Source: Amphritea pacifica
Lineage (GTDB): Bacteria > Pseudomonadota > Gammaproteobacteria > Pseudomonadales > Balneatricaceae
Direction of reading: 5' to 3'
Length of the DNA: 64,000 nt
Assembly: GCF_016924145.1 (NCBI RefSeq)
Contig: NZ_JAFFZO010000008.1
Coordinates: 307 to 64,306, forward strand
The notes beneath the pieces were generated by a model. That model was given only the letters and a program-made list of their open reading frames with translations, did no database searches and had not been told where the DNA came from. The position numbers and the translations under genes were made by a program. This document shows, piece by piece, positions 38,963 to 47,275 of the stretch (its first letter is position 1; every line of letters starts with the position of its first letter).

Positions 38963-40944
38963 TGAGCAGGAGCGCGGGGCATGCCCCGGCGGACTACCGT
39001 CACAGACCCGAACGCCCGGTGGTTCAACTGGACTGGCTGGAACGGTTGCAGCGACGTGTAGTGGGGCGTTTAGAGCTGCATCCCTGGCGTCTTAAGCTAC
39101 GTCAGAAACGCTTTCTCGCGGCGGTTAGGAGGCATAGCCAACCGCTGGGGACTCAGGCCGATAGCGCACTGCTGCAGCGCGCGCGGGAGCTGGGAACACG
39201 GATGCGACAGCAGGGCTTTAACGACCATTTGCTGGCCGAGCAGTTTGCCATTATCCGCGAGATCTCTGGCCGGGTTCTGGGGATGCGTCACTTTGACAGT
39301 CAACTGACCGGCGGCTGGATTATGGTGCAGGGCCGGATTGCGGAGATGAAAACCGGCGAGGGTAAAACCCTGACGGCGGTGCTGCCGGTCATCGCAGTGG
39401 CACTGGCGGGGCTTCCGGTACATGTGATTACTGTCAACGATTATCTGACCGCCCGTGATGCTGAAGAGATGGCACCACTGTACCGCTGGTTTGGTTTATC
39501 CCTGGGGGTGGTTACTCATGAGGTCGATCCGGTGGGGCGGCGGGCAGCGTATCAAAGCGATATTGTCTATATCACCGGTAAAGAGCTGGTGTTTGATTAT
39601 CTGCGTGATCAGATGAAACTAACCCATCAGCACCCTCTCAGAATGCAGGTGGCCGCGCTCAAAAGCACCCGTGTTGAAGCACAGCTTCAGCTGCGCGGGT
39701 TGCACTTTGCCCTGGTGGATGAGGCAGATTCGGTGTTGATCGATGAATCCCGTACGCCATTGATTATCTCGGGGGTACAGGGAAATGAAGAGGAGCAGCG
39801 ATTTATTGAAACCGGCTGGCGGCTTTCCTTTGAGTTGCAGCAAGATCATGACTTTTTGGTTGACCGGGAACGCCGTCATATCGATCTGACTGAGGCGGGG
39901 CGTAATAATCTGCAACGGTTAAGTGAAACTCTGGGGCCGCTCTGGAAGGGGGCCATTCGCCGCGAGGAGATTATCCATAAGGCGCTGCTGGCGCGGTTTA
40001 TCTATCAGCTGGATAAAGATTATCTGGTACGCGAGGGCAAGATTGAACTGATTGATCCGCTTTCGGGACGGGTCATGGAGGGGCGCTCCTGGGAGAAGGG
40101 GCTGCATCAGATGGTCGAGCTTAAAGAGGAGTGTGAACTGACCCAGCAGCGGGTGACGCTGGCACGGATCAGTTATCAGAATTTTTTCCGCCGTTATCTG
40201 CACCTGTCTGGTATGACCGGCACCGCCTGGGAGGTGAAAGATGAACTGTGGCGGGTCTACGGTCTGGCGGTTAGCCGGGTGAAGCCGAACAGGCGCGAGC
40301 AGCGTAAAGAGTTGGGAGCCCGGGTGTTTGCTACAGATCAGGAGCGCTGGCAAGCGGTTGTTGAGCATAGTCGTCGGCAGGTTGAGCAGGGGCGGGCTGT
40401 GCTGATCGGAACGGCTTCCGTATCCGCTTCCGAAACTGCCAGCGCGTCACTGAAACAGGCAGGACTGGCTCACTATCTGCTCAGTGCCAAGCAGGATAAA
40501 CAGGAAGCGGAGATCGTCGCAGCCGCCGGGCAGCCGGGCCGGATTACAGTAGCCACCAACATGGCGGGGCGTGGCACCGATATCAAATTAGCGCCTGAAG
40601 TCAAACAGGCGGGTGGGCTGCATGTCATACTCACCGAGCATTATGAATCCAGCCGGGTCGACCGGCAACTGGCCGGCCGCTGTGCCCGACAGGGAGATCC
40701 GGGCAGTTTCGAGATGCTGCTGAGCCTGGAAGATCAGCCGCTCAGATCCCTGCGGGGTAAGAGCCTGATGCCAACCTGTCGTAGTCTGGGACTTGCCAGT
40801 CGGGCAGGGCAGCAGGCCGCTCGGAATCTGCTGCGGGCGGAGCAGCAGTTTGTTGAACGGCAGAACTATCTGGCCAGGCAGTCGACCCTTGAGTATGATC
40901 ATAAACAGAAAGACCTTTTAGCCTTTGCAGGATCGGTAGATTAA
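38962..40944 (+). CDS. SecA-like ATPase lacking the C-terminal translocation domains
   Basis: This 660-residue protein compares with about 900 for housekeeping SecA. Walker A MKTGEGKT is at 129-136 and Walker B DEADSVLIDE at 253-262. The preprotein cross-linking region follows, and LHQMVELKE and LSGMTGTA mark the start of the second nucleotide-binding domain. ATNMAGRGTDIKL is at 531-543 and the arginine-finger region RQLAGRCARQGDPG at 568-581. The protein stops just after the LEYDHKQKDLL segment that begins the helical scaffold. The wing domain, two-helix finger and zinc tail are therefore absent. The N-terminal about 70 residues are Arg-rich and not SecA-like. ATPase function looks intact, but canonical SecYEG pushing is doubtful. 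Overlaps of one base on both sides tie it to the M50 and adaptor genes. Confidence 0.9.
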   Translation: MSRSAGHAPADYRHRPERPVVQLDWLERLQRRVVGRLELHPWRLKLRQKRFLAAVRRHSQPLGTQADSALLQRARELGTRMRQQGFNDHLLAEQFAIIREISGRVLGMRHFDSQLTGGWIMVQGRIAEMKTGEGKTLTAVLPVIAVALAGLPVHVITVNDYLTARDAEEMAPLYRWFGLSLGVVTHEVDPVGRRAAYQSDIVYITGKELVFDYLRDQMKLTHQHPLRMQVAALKSTRVEAQLQLRGLHFALVDEADSVLIDESRTPLIISGVQGNEEEQRFIETGWRLSFELQQDHDFLVDRERRHIDLTEAGRNNLQRLSETLGPLWKGAIRREEIIHKALLARFIYQLDKDYLVREGKIELIDPLSGRVMEGRSWEKGLHQMVELKEECELTQQRVTLARISYQNFFRRYLHLSGMTGTAWEVKDELWRVYGLAVSRVKPNRREQRKELGARVFATDQERWQAVVEHSRRQVEQGRAVLIGTASVSASETASASLKQAGLAHYLLSAKQDKQEAEIVAAAGQPGRITVATNMAGRGTDIKLAPEVKQAGGLHVILTEHYESSRVDRQLAGRCARQGDPGSFEMLLSLEDQPLRSLRGKSLMPTCRSLGLASRAGQQAARNLLRAEQQFVERQNYLARQSTLEYDHKQKDLLAFAGSVD

Positions 40945-41747
40945 TGTTCAAACCTCTTTTATTACTGACAGTTATGCTTTCCGGTACCGCTTTGGCTGTG
41001 ACCGATACAGAAGCTGAAAAACTACTGACCATGCCGCTGGAAAACAGCGCTCCCTCCACCGCTGAAACAACCGCCGGCAGTGGTAACAAAGCGCTGGCTT
41101 CCGACTGTTTGCTGACCCCCAGTGTCGATGCCAGTTTAGCCAGTCCGGTGGTTGGCGTCATCGATAAGGTGCTGGTGCAGCGGGGTGATCTGGTAAAAAA
41201 AGGGCAGGTGCTGGTGAAGCTTCGATCCGAAGTGGAACAGGCAACCCTGAAACTCAACCGGGCTCAGGCTGAATATGGAAAGCGTACAATACAGCGTAAT
41301 ATCGGGCTCTATGAGCGTAATCTGATCTCCGAACAGGAGAAAGATGAGATCATTATCAACAACCGTCTGTACGGCTTTGAAGTGGCCCAAACCGAGGCGA
41401 TGCTGGGCCAGAAAACGATTCGCAGCCCGATCGACGGCGTTGTTGTAGAGACCTTCCTTGATCCCGGCGAATATGTGGGCGATGCGCCAATTCTGCAGGT
41501 TGCACAGCTGGATCCTCTGTATATAGAAGCGGTGGTGCCGGCCCGCTATTTTGGGGCAATCCCCACTGACAGTACCGCCGAAGTCACTCTGGAAGAGCCA
41601 CTGGAGAGTAAACACTCGGCGAAAGTTGTTATCGTCGACCGGGTATTGGACGCCGCCAGTGGTACGTTTGGTGTCCGGCTCTCATTGCCTAATCCCGGTT
41701 ACCGGTTACCCGCTGGCCTGAAGTGCAGTATCCGCTTCGATCTTTAA
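40944..41747 (+). CDS. periplasmic adaptor (HlyD/RND membrane-fusion family), short form
   Basis: This 267-residue protein has a signal peptide (about 1-18, cleavage after ALA). No lipobox cysteine is present, so the mature protein is probably soluble in the periplasm. Lipoyl halves (LASPVVGVIDKVLVQRGDLVKKG and RSPIDGVVVETFLDPGEYVG) flank a short coiled coil, and a beta-barrel region follows. It is shorter than usual adaptors because the last membrane-proximal domain is missing. It is the last gene of the cluster, overlapping the SecA-like gene by one base. It may bridge the fusion proteins upstream to the TolC-like channel. Confidence 0.88.
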   Translation: MFKPLLLLTVMLSGTALAVTDTEAEKLLTMPLENSAPSTAETTAGSGNKALASDCLLTPSVDASLASPVVGVIDKVLVQRGDLVKKGQVLVKLRSEVEQATLKLNRAQAEYGKRTIQRNIGLYERNLISEQEKDEIIINNRLYGFEVAQTEAMLGQKTIRSPIDGVVVETFLDPGEYVGDAPILQVAQLDPLYIEAVVPARYFGAIPTDSTAEVTLEEPLESKHSAKVVIVDRVLDAASGTFGVRLSLPNPGYRLPAGLKCSIRFDL

Positions 41748-41769
41748 CAGCAATAAATTATAGCGGTGG

Positions 41770-41775
41770 TATAAT
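41770..41775 (+). promoter_or_regulatory. candidate -10 box upstream of serB
   Basis: A perfect TATAAT lies 33 bp before the serB ATG. No good -35 box at standard spacing is visible, so the call is tentative. Confidence 0.35.
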
Positions 41776-41808
41776 CCGCTCATCTTTAGCACGCATTGCG
41801 AATAGGTC

Positions 41809-43035
41809 ATGAAAGAGATCATCCTGCTCAACATCTCCGGCCAGGATAAGCCGGGCGTTACCTCCTCTATTACCAGTATTCTTGCCCAGTTTGAGATCGA
41901 TATTCTCGATATTGGCCAGGCGGTTATCCATAATACCCTGTCACTGGGCATTCTGATCGGCGTTCCTCAGGAAGCGGAAGCGTCCAGCTTACTACGGGAT
42001 GTCTTGTTTAAAGCCCATGAGATGGATATGAATATCCGCTTTGAACCGGTTACTGAAGCTGAATATACCGGTTGGGTTGGTGAACAGGGTAAGTCGCGTC
42101 ATATTATTACTTTGCTGGCGCGCAAGATCACCGCTGAGCATATTGGCAAGGTCACCCAGACTGCGGCTGATCATGGTCTGAATATCGATAATATCAGCCG
42201 CCTGTCGGGCCGGGTCTCTATTGGAGCCGCCGCGCTGGAAAAAAGCGGCGAGAAGACCCGTGCCTGTGTCGAGTTTTCCGTGCGGGGTGCGCCGGCAGAT
42301 TCCGCCCAGTTGCGCGAAGAGTTCCTGCGTATTGCCAGTGATCTGGATGTGGATATCGCCTTTCAGAAGGATGATATCTACCGTCGCAATCGTCGTCTGG
42401 TGGTGTTCGATATGGATTCGACCCTGATTGAGGCGGAAGTGATCGATGAGCTGGCTAAAGAAGCGGGTGTTGGCGAACAGGTTGCTGAGATTACTGAAGC
42501 TGCGATGCGGGGCGAGATCGACTTTACCGAAAGCTTTACCCGGCGTATGGCGCTGCTAAAGGGGCTGGATGAATCTGTACTGGAGCGGATCGCCCACAGC
42601 CTGCCGCTCACCGAAGGGGTTGAGGAGCTGGTCTCCAAGCTGAAAGCGCTGGGCTTTAAAACAGCGATACTGTCTGGCGGTTTCAACTACTTCGGTAACT
42701 ATCTGCAGCAGAAGATGGGCTTTGACTACGTCTATGCCAACGAGCTTGAGATTGTGGATGGCAAAGTCACCGGTAACGTTACCGGCACCGTCGTCGACGG
42801 TAAGCGCAAGGCAGAACTGCTGCGTAAGATCGCAGAGAAAGAGGGGGTGAGCCTGGAGCAGACCATCGCTGTCGGTGATGGCGCGAACGATCTGCCGATG
42901 CTCTCTATCGCCGGTCTGGGTATCGCTTTCCGGGCCAAACCGCTGGTGCGACAGAGCGCCAAACAGGCGATCTCCACCCTGGGGCTGGATGGGATTTTAT
43001 ACCTGATCGGCTTCCGTGACCGGGATACGCTTTAA
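41809..43035 (+). CDS. serB: phosphoserine phosphatase
   Basis: This 408-residue SerB performs the last step of serine synthesis, hydrolysing O-phosphoserine. Two N-terminal ACT domains (about 1-80 and 95-180) are of the type found in Pseudomonas and relatives. A HAD phosphatase domain follows, with DMDST at 201-205 (nucleophile D201, acid D203), the SGGFNYF loop, and GDGANDLPML for magnesium binding. Length fits the two-ACT form, which is longer than E. coli SerB. It is separate from the export cluster by function and has its own candidate -10. Confidence 0.96.
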   Translation: MKEIILLNISGQDKPGVTSSITSILAQFEIDILDIGQAVIHNTLSLGILIGVPQEAEASSLLRDVLFKAHEMDMNIRFEPVTEAEYTGWVGEQGKSRHIITLLARKITAEHIGKVTQTAADHGLNIDNISRLSGRVSIGAAALEKSGEKTRACVEFSVRGAPADSAQLREEFLRIASDLDVDIAFQKDDIYRRNRRLVVFDMDSTLIEAEVIDELAKEAGVGEQVAEITEAAMRGEIDFTESFTRRMALLKGLDESVLERIAHSLPLTEGVEELVSKLKALGFKTAILSGGFNYFGNYLQQKMGFDYVYANELEIVDGKVTGNVTGTVVDGKRKAELLRKIAEKEGVSLEQTIAVGDGANDLPMLSIAGLGIAFRAKPLVRQSAKQAISTLGLDGILYLIGFRDRDTL

Positions 43036-43039
43036 GAGC

Positions 43040-43068
43040 AAAGAAGTGGCTAGACGCGGCTTCGCCGC
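43040..43068. repeat. left terminal inverted repeat (REP-like)
   Basis: AAGTGGCTAGA followed by CGCGGCTTCGCCG matches the reverse complement of 44284-44313 with one mismatch and one indel. It contains the hairpin GCGGC-TTC-GCCGC (43056-43068). Confidence 0.75.
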
Positions 43069-43081
43069 TTGAGAAATCAGA

Positions 43082-43140
43082 ACGCTGCTGCGCAGCTCGC
43101 TAGCCGCTAGACGTCACTTCGTGACTTGCTACTAGAAAAA
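43082..43140. repeat. cluster of short REP-like palindromes
   Basis: Successive hairpins built on GCTGC/GCAGC, CTAG-centred arms and GTCAC-TTC-GTGAC (43113-43125), spaced by CTAG and CTAGAA motifs. The same style appears in the opposite orientation at 44145-44313. Confidence 0.65.
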
Positions 43141-43183
43141 GCAAGAGCTTAAAGCCCCGCCTTCTGGCAAGATATTCCACTCA

Positions 43184-43205
43184 TTCCCACGCTCCCGCGT
43201 GGGAA
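43184..43205. repeat. REP-type palindrome TTCCCACGC-GCGTGGGAA
   Basis: TTCCCACGC (43184-43192) and GCGTGGGAA (43197-43205) flank TCCC. This palindrome is very common in gammaproteobacterial intergenic regions. No T run follows, so it is not a standard terminator. Confidence 0.75.
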
Positions 43206-43396
43206 CGGGATATGAGTTACGTGACGGATGGATCAAGCTTCACTATGGCAAATGAGACGCCCTCGGTTTTGGCTTCCTGCTTCACCCTACCTCCTGAATC
43301 CTTTCAGTCGTGTGCGGACTCGCATGCAGGGTGTTGTGGCGGCTGAGGGTTAGAGACCCTCGGCTACCCGATTATGTGCTAAATCATTCATACCCA

Positions 43397-43789
43397 TCAA
43401 GTAACCACTATCGATTTGTAAATCACATCTCCATATCCACAAATGAGAGTAGAAGATACTGTGAGGAAGTGGATCATAATTTTTACAAAATTATTTAAAC
43501 TGTTAAACCACAAACCCGAGAAAGGCTGAGGAGCATCGGGATTTTTGCTGAGTATTATTGATGCACTCGAAAGCTTCTTTATAAGAAATAACTCGGAAAA
43601 AATACAAAACACCAGACTCAAACTACCAGAGCGCTGAAACCATGAATCTGACTCCACATAATCTGGCATGAAATACCCAGACCATCCAAAATTCCAGCAT
43701 AAAAAGCATGCAACCAGTAACGAGAAAGCCACCAATATGCATTGATTATCGATCTTGGTTAGTTCACTCAATTCATAGCTTTCATTCAT
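43397..43789 (-). CDS. hypothetical small membrane protein
   Basis: This 130-residue frame has two or three hydrophobic segments (CILVAFSLLVACFLCW, SLVFCIFSELFLI and a weaker one near ILCG). I recognise no family. Codon and base use are AT-rich, unlike the flanking genes. A weak AGG lies about eight bases before the ATG. Its position inside the repeat-bounded island suggests an acquired or decaying gene. Real translation is uncertain. Confidence 0.4.
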   Translation of the reverse strand: MNESYELSELTKIDNQCILVAFSLLVACFLCWNFGWSGYFMPDYVESDSWFQRSGSLSLVFCIFSELFLIKKLSSASIILSKNPDAPQPFSGLWFNSLNNFVKIMIHFLTVSSTLICGYGDVIYKSIVVT

Positions 43790-44144
43790 GGAAATAACCT
43801 GAACCCTTTCTCACATAACAATTTATTATTGAGCCCATGTAAGCTTTGCTACCTTGCAAGGTACATTTATATTCAGAGATGGGTAAAGGTGTCTCGCATA
43901 AGCCGTCAGTATCAGGAATAGTGACTCAATATGCAAAGGCAAGTGCGGCCAGAGAGGAAAAGAGGATTAATGGTATTTGGTATTCATCCTGAATATCCGT
44001 CTGAACTGTCTTACGCGCCTTGCTTAGCGACACAGACCCGTTAAAATCACAGACTACGATACGGGTACTCCAGTTACCCATCCGATTTAACTATACCGCA
44101 GTTATCCTATCGATGACTACAGTGGCTGTTTCTCTTTGCTTTTT

Positions 44145-44313
44145 CTAGCAGTCGCGAAGCGACGTTCTAACTACTAGCCAGCGGCGAAGCCGCGATCTAG
44201 CCACGGCTCTTTATGTTTTTTCTAGCAGTCGCGAAGCGACGTTCTAACAACTAGCTAGCCGCGAAGCGGCGATCTGAAGTTATCGGCGAAGCCGCGATCT
44301 AGCCACTGCTTTT
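44145..44313. repeat. right REP-like cluster and terminal inverted repeat
   Basis: Tandem palindromes of the form TCGCGAAGCGA, GGCGAAGCC and GCCGCGAAGCGGC are joined by CTAG spacers. Two near-identical stretches start at 44145 and 44221 (TCTAGCAGTCGCGAAGCGAC). The end at 44284-44313 is the inverted partner of 43040-43068. Confidence 0.7.
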
Positions 44314-44317
44314 AATA

Positions 44318-46453
44318 CTATTCAAAAAAATCGTAGGTCATATCTTCGGCAGGGGGTTGCAGGTAGTAGCCCTGAATATAATCGACCCCCAGTTTCCAGA
44401 GTTTACCCATGAGGCGGGTGTCTTCAACCAGCGGGGCGATGCTGCCGATGCCCGAACCTTTCAGGTCTTTGATCAGGGCCGCGAAGGCTTTGTCCGATTC
44501 CGATGAATTACTCAGATCCTGGATGTAGAAACCGTCCAGTTTAACCAGATCGGGTTTCAGTTTTTTGCGCAGCAGTTCACGGTTTTCAGAGACGCCAAAA
44601 TGTTTGATGCAGAACTTGCAACCCAGTTTTTTCAGTCCAAAGCGGAACTGTTCGGCCTGCACCTGGCTGGTGCTAAGGTCTGACTCACTGGCCTGGAAGA
44701 CGATCATCTCAGCTGGGATGCGGTGTTCCTTAAGCTGATCTGCAATCCAGTTCAGAGCATCTGCATCCTGATAAAAGCCAGTGGTCAGGTTGATAAATAA
44801 CCGGCTTCGCTGATGCTGCCTGAGTTGCTCTGCGACACGGACAAAAGCGTGTTGAATAACCCACTGATCGATTCGGATACTGATATCGGCGTTGTCCATG
44901 GTCGCCAGGAAAACGTTGGGCGATAAGCCCTCCTCACCCTCGTTTTCCTGCAAGCGCAGGAAGACTTCATAGTTACCCCAGCCATTGGCCGATGCCAGCG
45001 CGACAATGGGCTGAAACAGGATACGGAACTTGTCGTTTTCCAGTGCATCGACGATCATTTTGATTGAAGAGTCATCGATATCATCATGATCTTCATCTGC
45101 CAGCTCAAACAGTTTGACGCCGTTACCCCGCTGGCCATTGTTAAGCACTTCATCCGCAGCAACTCTGGCACGGTCTATCAACTCGATGTAGTGGGGGGCA
45201 TTATCATTGATTGAGCAGACCCCGATGCTGCAGGTGGTCTGTACGCTGCTGCCGGTGACATCAATATTTAACTGCGCGATCGATTGGCACAGCAGGTCGG
45301 CAAGCTTTATCGCTTTATCGGGGCTGGGGTCATGGAACAGAATGGCAAATACATCCTCTTCCAGGCGGGCACAGATATGGGTTTTGTTGATCTTCTGTTG
45401 CATTAACTCGGCGACATCTGCCAATACAATATCGCAACCGCTGGTCCCCAGTTCAGATTGCAGAGCGCTGTAATTATCAAATCTGATATACAGGAGATGG
45501 CAGTCTGATCCCCCGGTGAGTGCCCGGTGAACGGCTTTTTCCAGGGCACTTATAAGGTAGTTGGCATCAAACAGACGGGTGGTTGGGTCGAGGTTTTCGA
45601 AACTCTCTTCATTGCCCCTGATCTCCGGGCTGATAATAACCTGAAGGCAGTCCTGATTGAGATAACGCGTCTGCTGGATATTGAAATGCGCCTGAAAGTT
45701 TGTGCCATCGACACGGCGTGCTTTCAGCTCAGTTTTAACGCCGTGACTGTTACTTTGCAGAGCGTCCTGTAGTGCTGTTTTTAACAGATCGCGGTCTTTT
45801 AAAACGGTGAACTTATCCAGCGGTTCATACTGCTGGTCGTTACTGTCATCCAGACCAAACAACTCAGAGAATGCCGGGTTGCTATACAGGGTTACCAGAT
45901 CAGAGGTGAGATAGATAACCGGTAGTTTTGACAGTTCTGCCAGTTGCTGACAGCGCTTTTCAGATTCGGCCAGTTGTGCCTCAACAATGCGCAGACGTCG
46001 CCGGTTTTCCAGGTGCTCCAGTTGTCTGCGAATCTGAATCAGCAACAGCTCCTGTTCCTCCAGCGAGATCACCGTGGCCATCCGGGCCTTCAGCCCCTGT
46101 AGCAGGGCCTGACTGTTGCTTTTGGGTACCAGTTGAATAATCGGGATATCTTTGTTCAGCCGGTGAAGAATCTGTACTGCCTCTTTGGCACCGAACTGGC
46201 CTTCTACCTGAGGACTCAGAATCAGGTCCCAGGAGCGTTCGCTGAGGGCCTGGTGAAACTCTTCGGCCGACTGTGCCTGCTGCCCTCTGGGGGCGAGACG
46301 TGCGCCCCGCAACAGCGTGATAATCGGATCCGCTTCCGCTGCGGTCAGGCCGAGAAACAGGATGTGCACATTTTTGCGCAGTCGCTGTCGCTTTTCAGAA
46401 ATAATCCTTTTTAACAGGCCATCAGGTGCGCCTGTTGCTGCTTGTCCGCTCAT
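44318..46453 (-). CDS. fimX: FimX-like protein with degenerate GGDEF and EAL domains
   Basis: This 711-residue protein has the FimX order: receiver-like domain (about 25-145), PAS-like domain (about 165-280), GGDEF-type domain (about 295-455) and EAL-type domain (about 470-705). The GGDEF signature is replaced by LEEDVF. The EAL motif reads EVF in YEVFLRL, so neither synthesis nor hydrolysis of c-di-GMP is expected. FimX uses such a degenerate EAL domain to bind c-di-GMP and promotes type IV pilus assembly. The family call is good; the exact ortholog name is inferred from domain order and length. Confidence 0.8.
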   Translation of the reverse strand: MSGQAATGAPDGLLKRIISEKRQRLRKNVHILFLGLTAAEADPIITLLRGARLAPRGQQAQSAEEFHQALSERSWDLILSPQVEGQFGAKEAVQILHRLNKDIPIIQLVPKSNSQALLQGLKARMATVISLEEQELLLIQIRRQLEHLENRRRLRIVEAQLAESEKRCQQLAELSKLPVIYLTSDLVTLYSNPAFSELFGLDDSNDQQYEPLDKFTVLKDRDLLKTALQDALQSNSHGVKTELKARRVDGTNFQAHFNIQQTRYLNQDCLQVIISPEIRGNEESFENLDPTTRLFDANYLISALEKAVHRALTGGSDCHLLYIRFDNYSALQSELGTSGCDIVLADVAELMQQKINKTHICARLEEDVFAILFHDPSPDKAIKLADLLCQSIAQLNIDVTGSSVQTTCSIGVCSINDNAPHYIELIDRARVAADEVLNNGQRGNGVKLFELADEDHDDIDDSSIKMIVDALENDKFRILFQPIVALASANGWGNYEVFLRLQENEGEEGLSPNVFLATMDNADISIRIDQWVIQHAFVRVAEQLRQHQRSRLFINLTTGFYQDADALNWIADQLKEHRIPAEMIVFQASESDLSTSQVQAEQFRFGLKKLGCKFCIKHFGVSENRELLRKKLKPDLVKLDGFYIQDLSNSSESDKAFAALIKDLKGSGIGSIAPLVEDTRLMGKLWKLGVDYIQGYYLQPPAEDMTYDFFE

Positions 46454-46808
46454 GGTTTTCTTCTGCAGTTAAAACACTCTATGGATCTCTGAGTGTATCC
46501 GCTTTGAGTTGATCTGTCAGCGGGAAGGCTGTTAAAAAAACAGTAGCTCGTAGCTTGAAGAGCCGTCGCTCGTTGCTCGACGTCACAAAGAGCGTGACTT
46601 GTTCGTTGCTCGGAAAGCCTTCTTAAGCGAGTATGTGATGATTTATGGAGTAAGAGCTTTGTAAGAAAGTTATTCTATCTGTCTGGCAGGATCAATTATT
46701 TGCTTTTCCTAGCTACTAACGACACTAGCCACTTATCGTTTATGTACCAGGTGGTTGTGTGGACTTGGAATTATTTTAAGAACTGAGTAGCTTGAAGCCA
46801 GGAAAGAA
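46454..46808. other. intergenic region upstream of the FimX-like gene
   Basis: This 355-bp region has no credible gene. It contains another set of short repeats (GCTCGT and CGTTGCTCG variants, about 46541-46615) around GTCAC/GTGAC-type arms, different in sequence from the 44-kb cluster, and an AT-rich stretch next to the tRNAs. Confidence 0.5.
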
Positions 46809-46883
46809 TGGCTGGGGTAGGAGGATTCGAACCTCCGCATGACGAGATCAAAACCCGTTGCCTTACCGCTTGGCGATACCCCA
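46809..46883 (-). tRNA. tRNA-Gln (anticodon TTG), copy 1
   Basis: 75 nt including CCA. Acceptor TGGGGTA pairs with TACCCCA; anticodon loop TTTTGAT gives TTG. Identical to the copies at 47007 and 50911. It is the last gene of the four-tRNA unit. Confidence 0.96.
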
Positions 46884-46890
46884 GCAAAAA

Positions 46891-46967
46891 TGGTGGCAAT
46901 AGCGGGACTCGAACCTGCGACCCTCGCATTATGAATGCGATGCTCTAACCAGCTGAGCTATATTGCC
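46891..46967 (-). tRNA. tRNA-Met (elongator, CAT), copy 1
   Basis: 77 nt including CCA. Acceptor GGCAATA/TATTGCC, anticodon stem CGCAT/ATGCG with anticodon CAT. The paired first acceptor base argues for elongator rather than initiator tRNA. Only 7 nt from the following tRNA-Gln. Confidence 0.95.
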
Positions 46968-47006
46968 ATCTATATAACAGTGGGTTTAATAACCGTTATA
47001 TAAATA

Positions 47007-47081
47007 TGGCTGGGGTAGGAGGATTCGAACCTCCGCATGACGAGATCAAAACCCGTTGCCTTACCGCTTGGCGATACCCCA
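47007..47081 (-). tRNA. tRNA-Gln (anticodon TTG), copy 2
   Basis: Identical in sequence to 46809-46883. It forms a duplicated Met-Gln pair with the neighbouring tRNA-Met. Confidence 0.96.
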
Positions 47082-47100
47082 GCATTGTCTGATAAGTGAA

Positions 47101-47177
47101 TGGTGGCAATAGCGGGACTCGAACCTGCGACCCTCGCATTATGAATGCGATGCTCTAACCAGCTGAGCTATATTGCC
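47101..47177 (-). tRNA. tRNA-Met (elongator, CAT), copy 2
   Basis: Identical to 46891-46967. First gene of the tRNA transcript, 16 nt or so after the predicted start site. Confidence 0.95.
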
Positions 47178-47199
47178 TTAGCACTTATCAAGGCCGCGA

Positions 47200-47228
47200 A
47201 TTATTCTCTTTTTTACCAATCATGTCAA
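47200..47228 (-). promoter_or_regulatory. sigma-70 promoter of the tRNA-Met/Gln array
   Basis: On the minus strand, perfect TTGACA (47223-47228), a 17-bp spacer and AATAAT (47200-47205). Confidence 0.75.
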
Positions 47229-47275
47229 CCAATTGGCGGGAAAAAACCGGTCAATTTCATTGCCTTTTGTCAGGC

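Larger units (their letters stand above)
43036..44317. other. REP-bounded, AT-rich island with little coding content
   Basis: This 1.28-kb region lies between serB and the FimX-like gene. Its two ends carry imperfect inverted copies of the same palindromic sequence. The interior is AT-rich and contains one plausible membrane-protein frame (43397-43789, minus) and several hairpins, including GAGGGT/ACCCTC at 43345-43361. A 37-codon frame at 43879-43992 has no other support. It resembles an accessory insertion or a region built up by REP elements. Confidence 0.6.

Noticed and set aside
16317-41747. Ordinary type I secretion (LapA/HlyA type) for the giant protein
   Set aside because: No ABC exporter ATPase is found, and a SecA-like ATPase plus M50 fusion take its place. 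An exporter elsewhere in the genome cannot be excluded from this window.
43184-43205. Terminator for serB
   Set aside because: Stem without a T run and about 150 bp past the stop; it fits a widespread REP palindrome better.
43879-43992. 37-codon frame in the island
   Set aside because: No clear ribosome site, family or conservation evidence; not enough to call a gene.
44318-46453. c-di-GMP control of the giant protein by the FimX-like gene, as with LapD/LapA
   Set aside because: serB and a 1.3-kb island separate them, the strands differ, and no LapD or LapG homologue is present. Nearness alone is not evidence.
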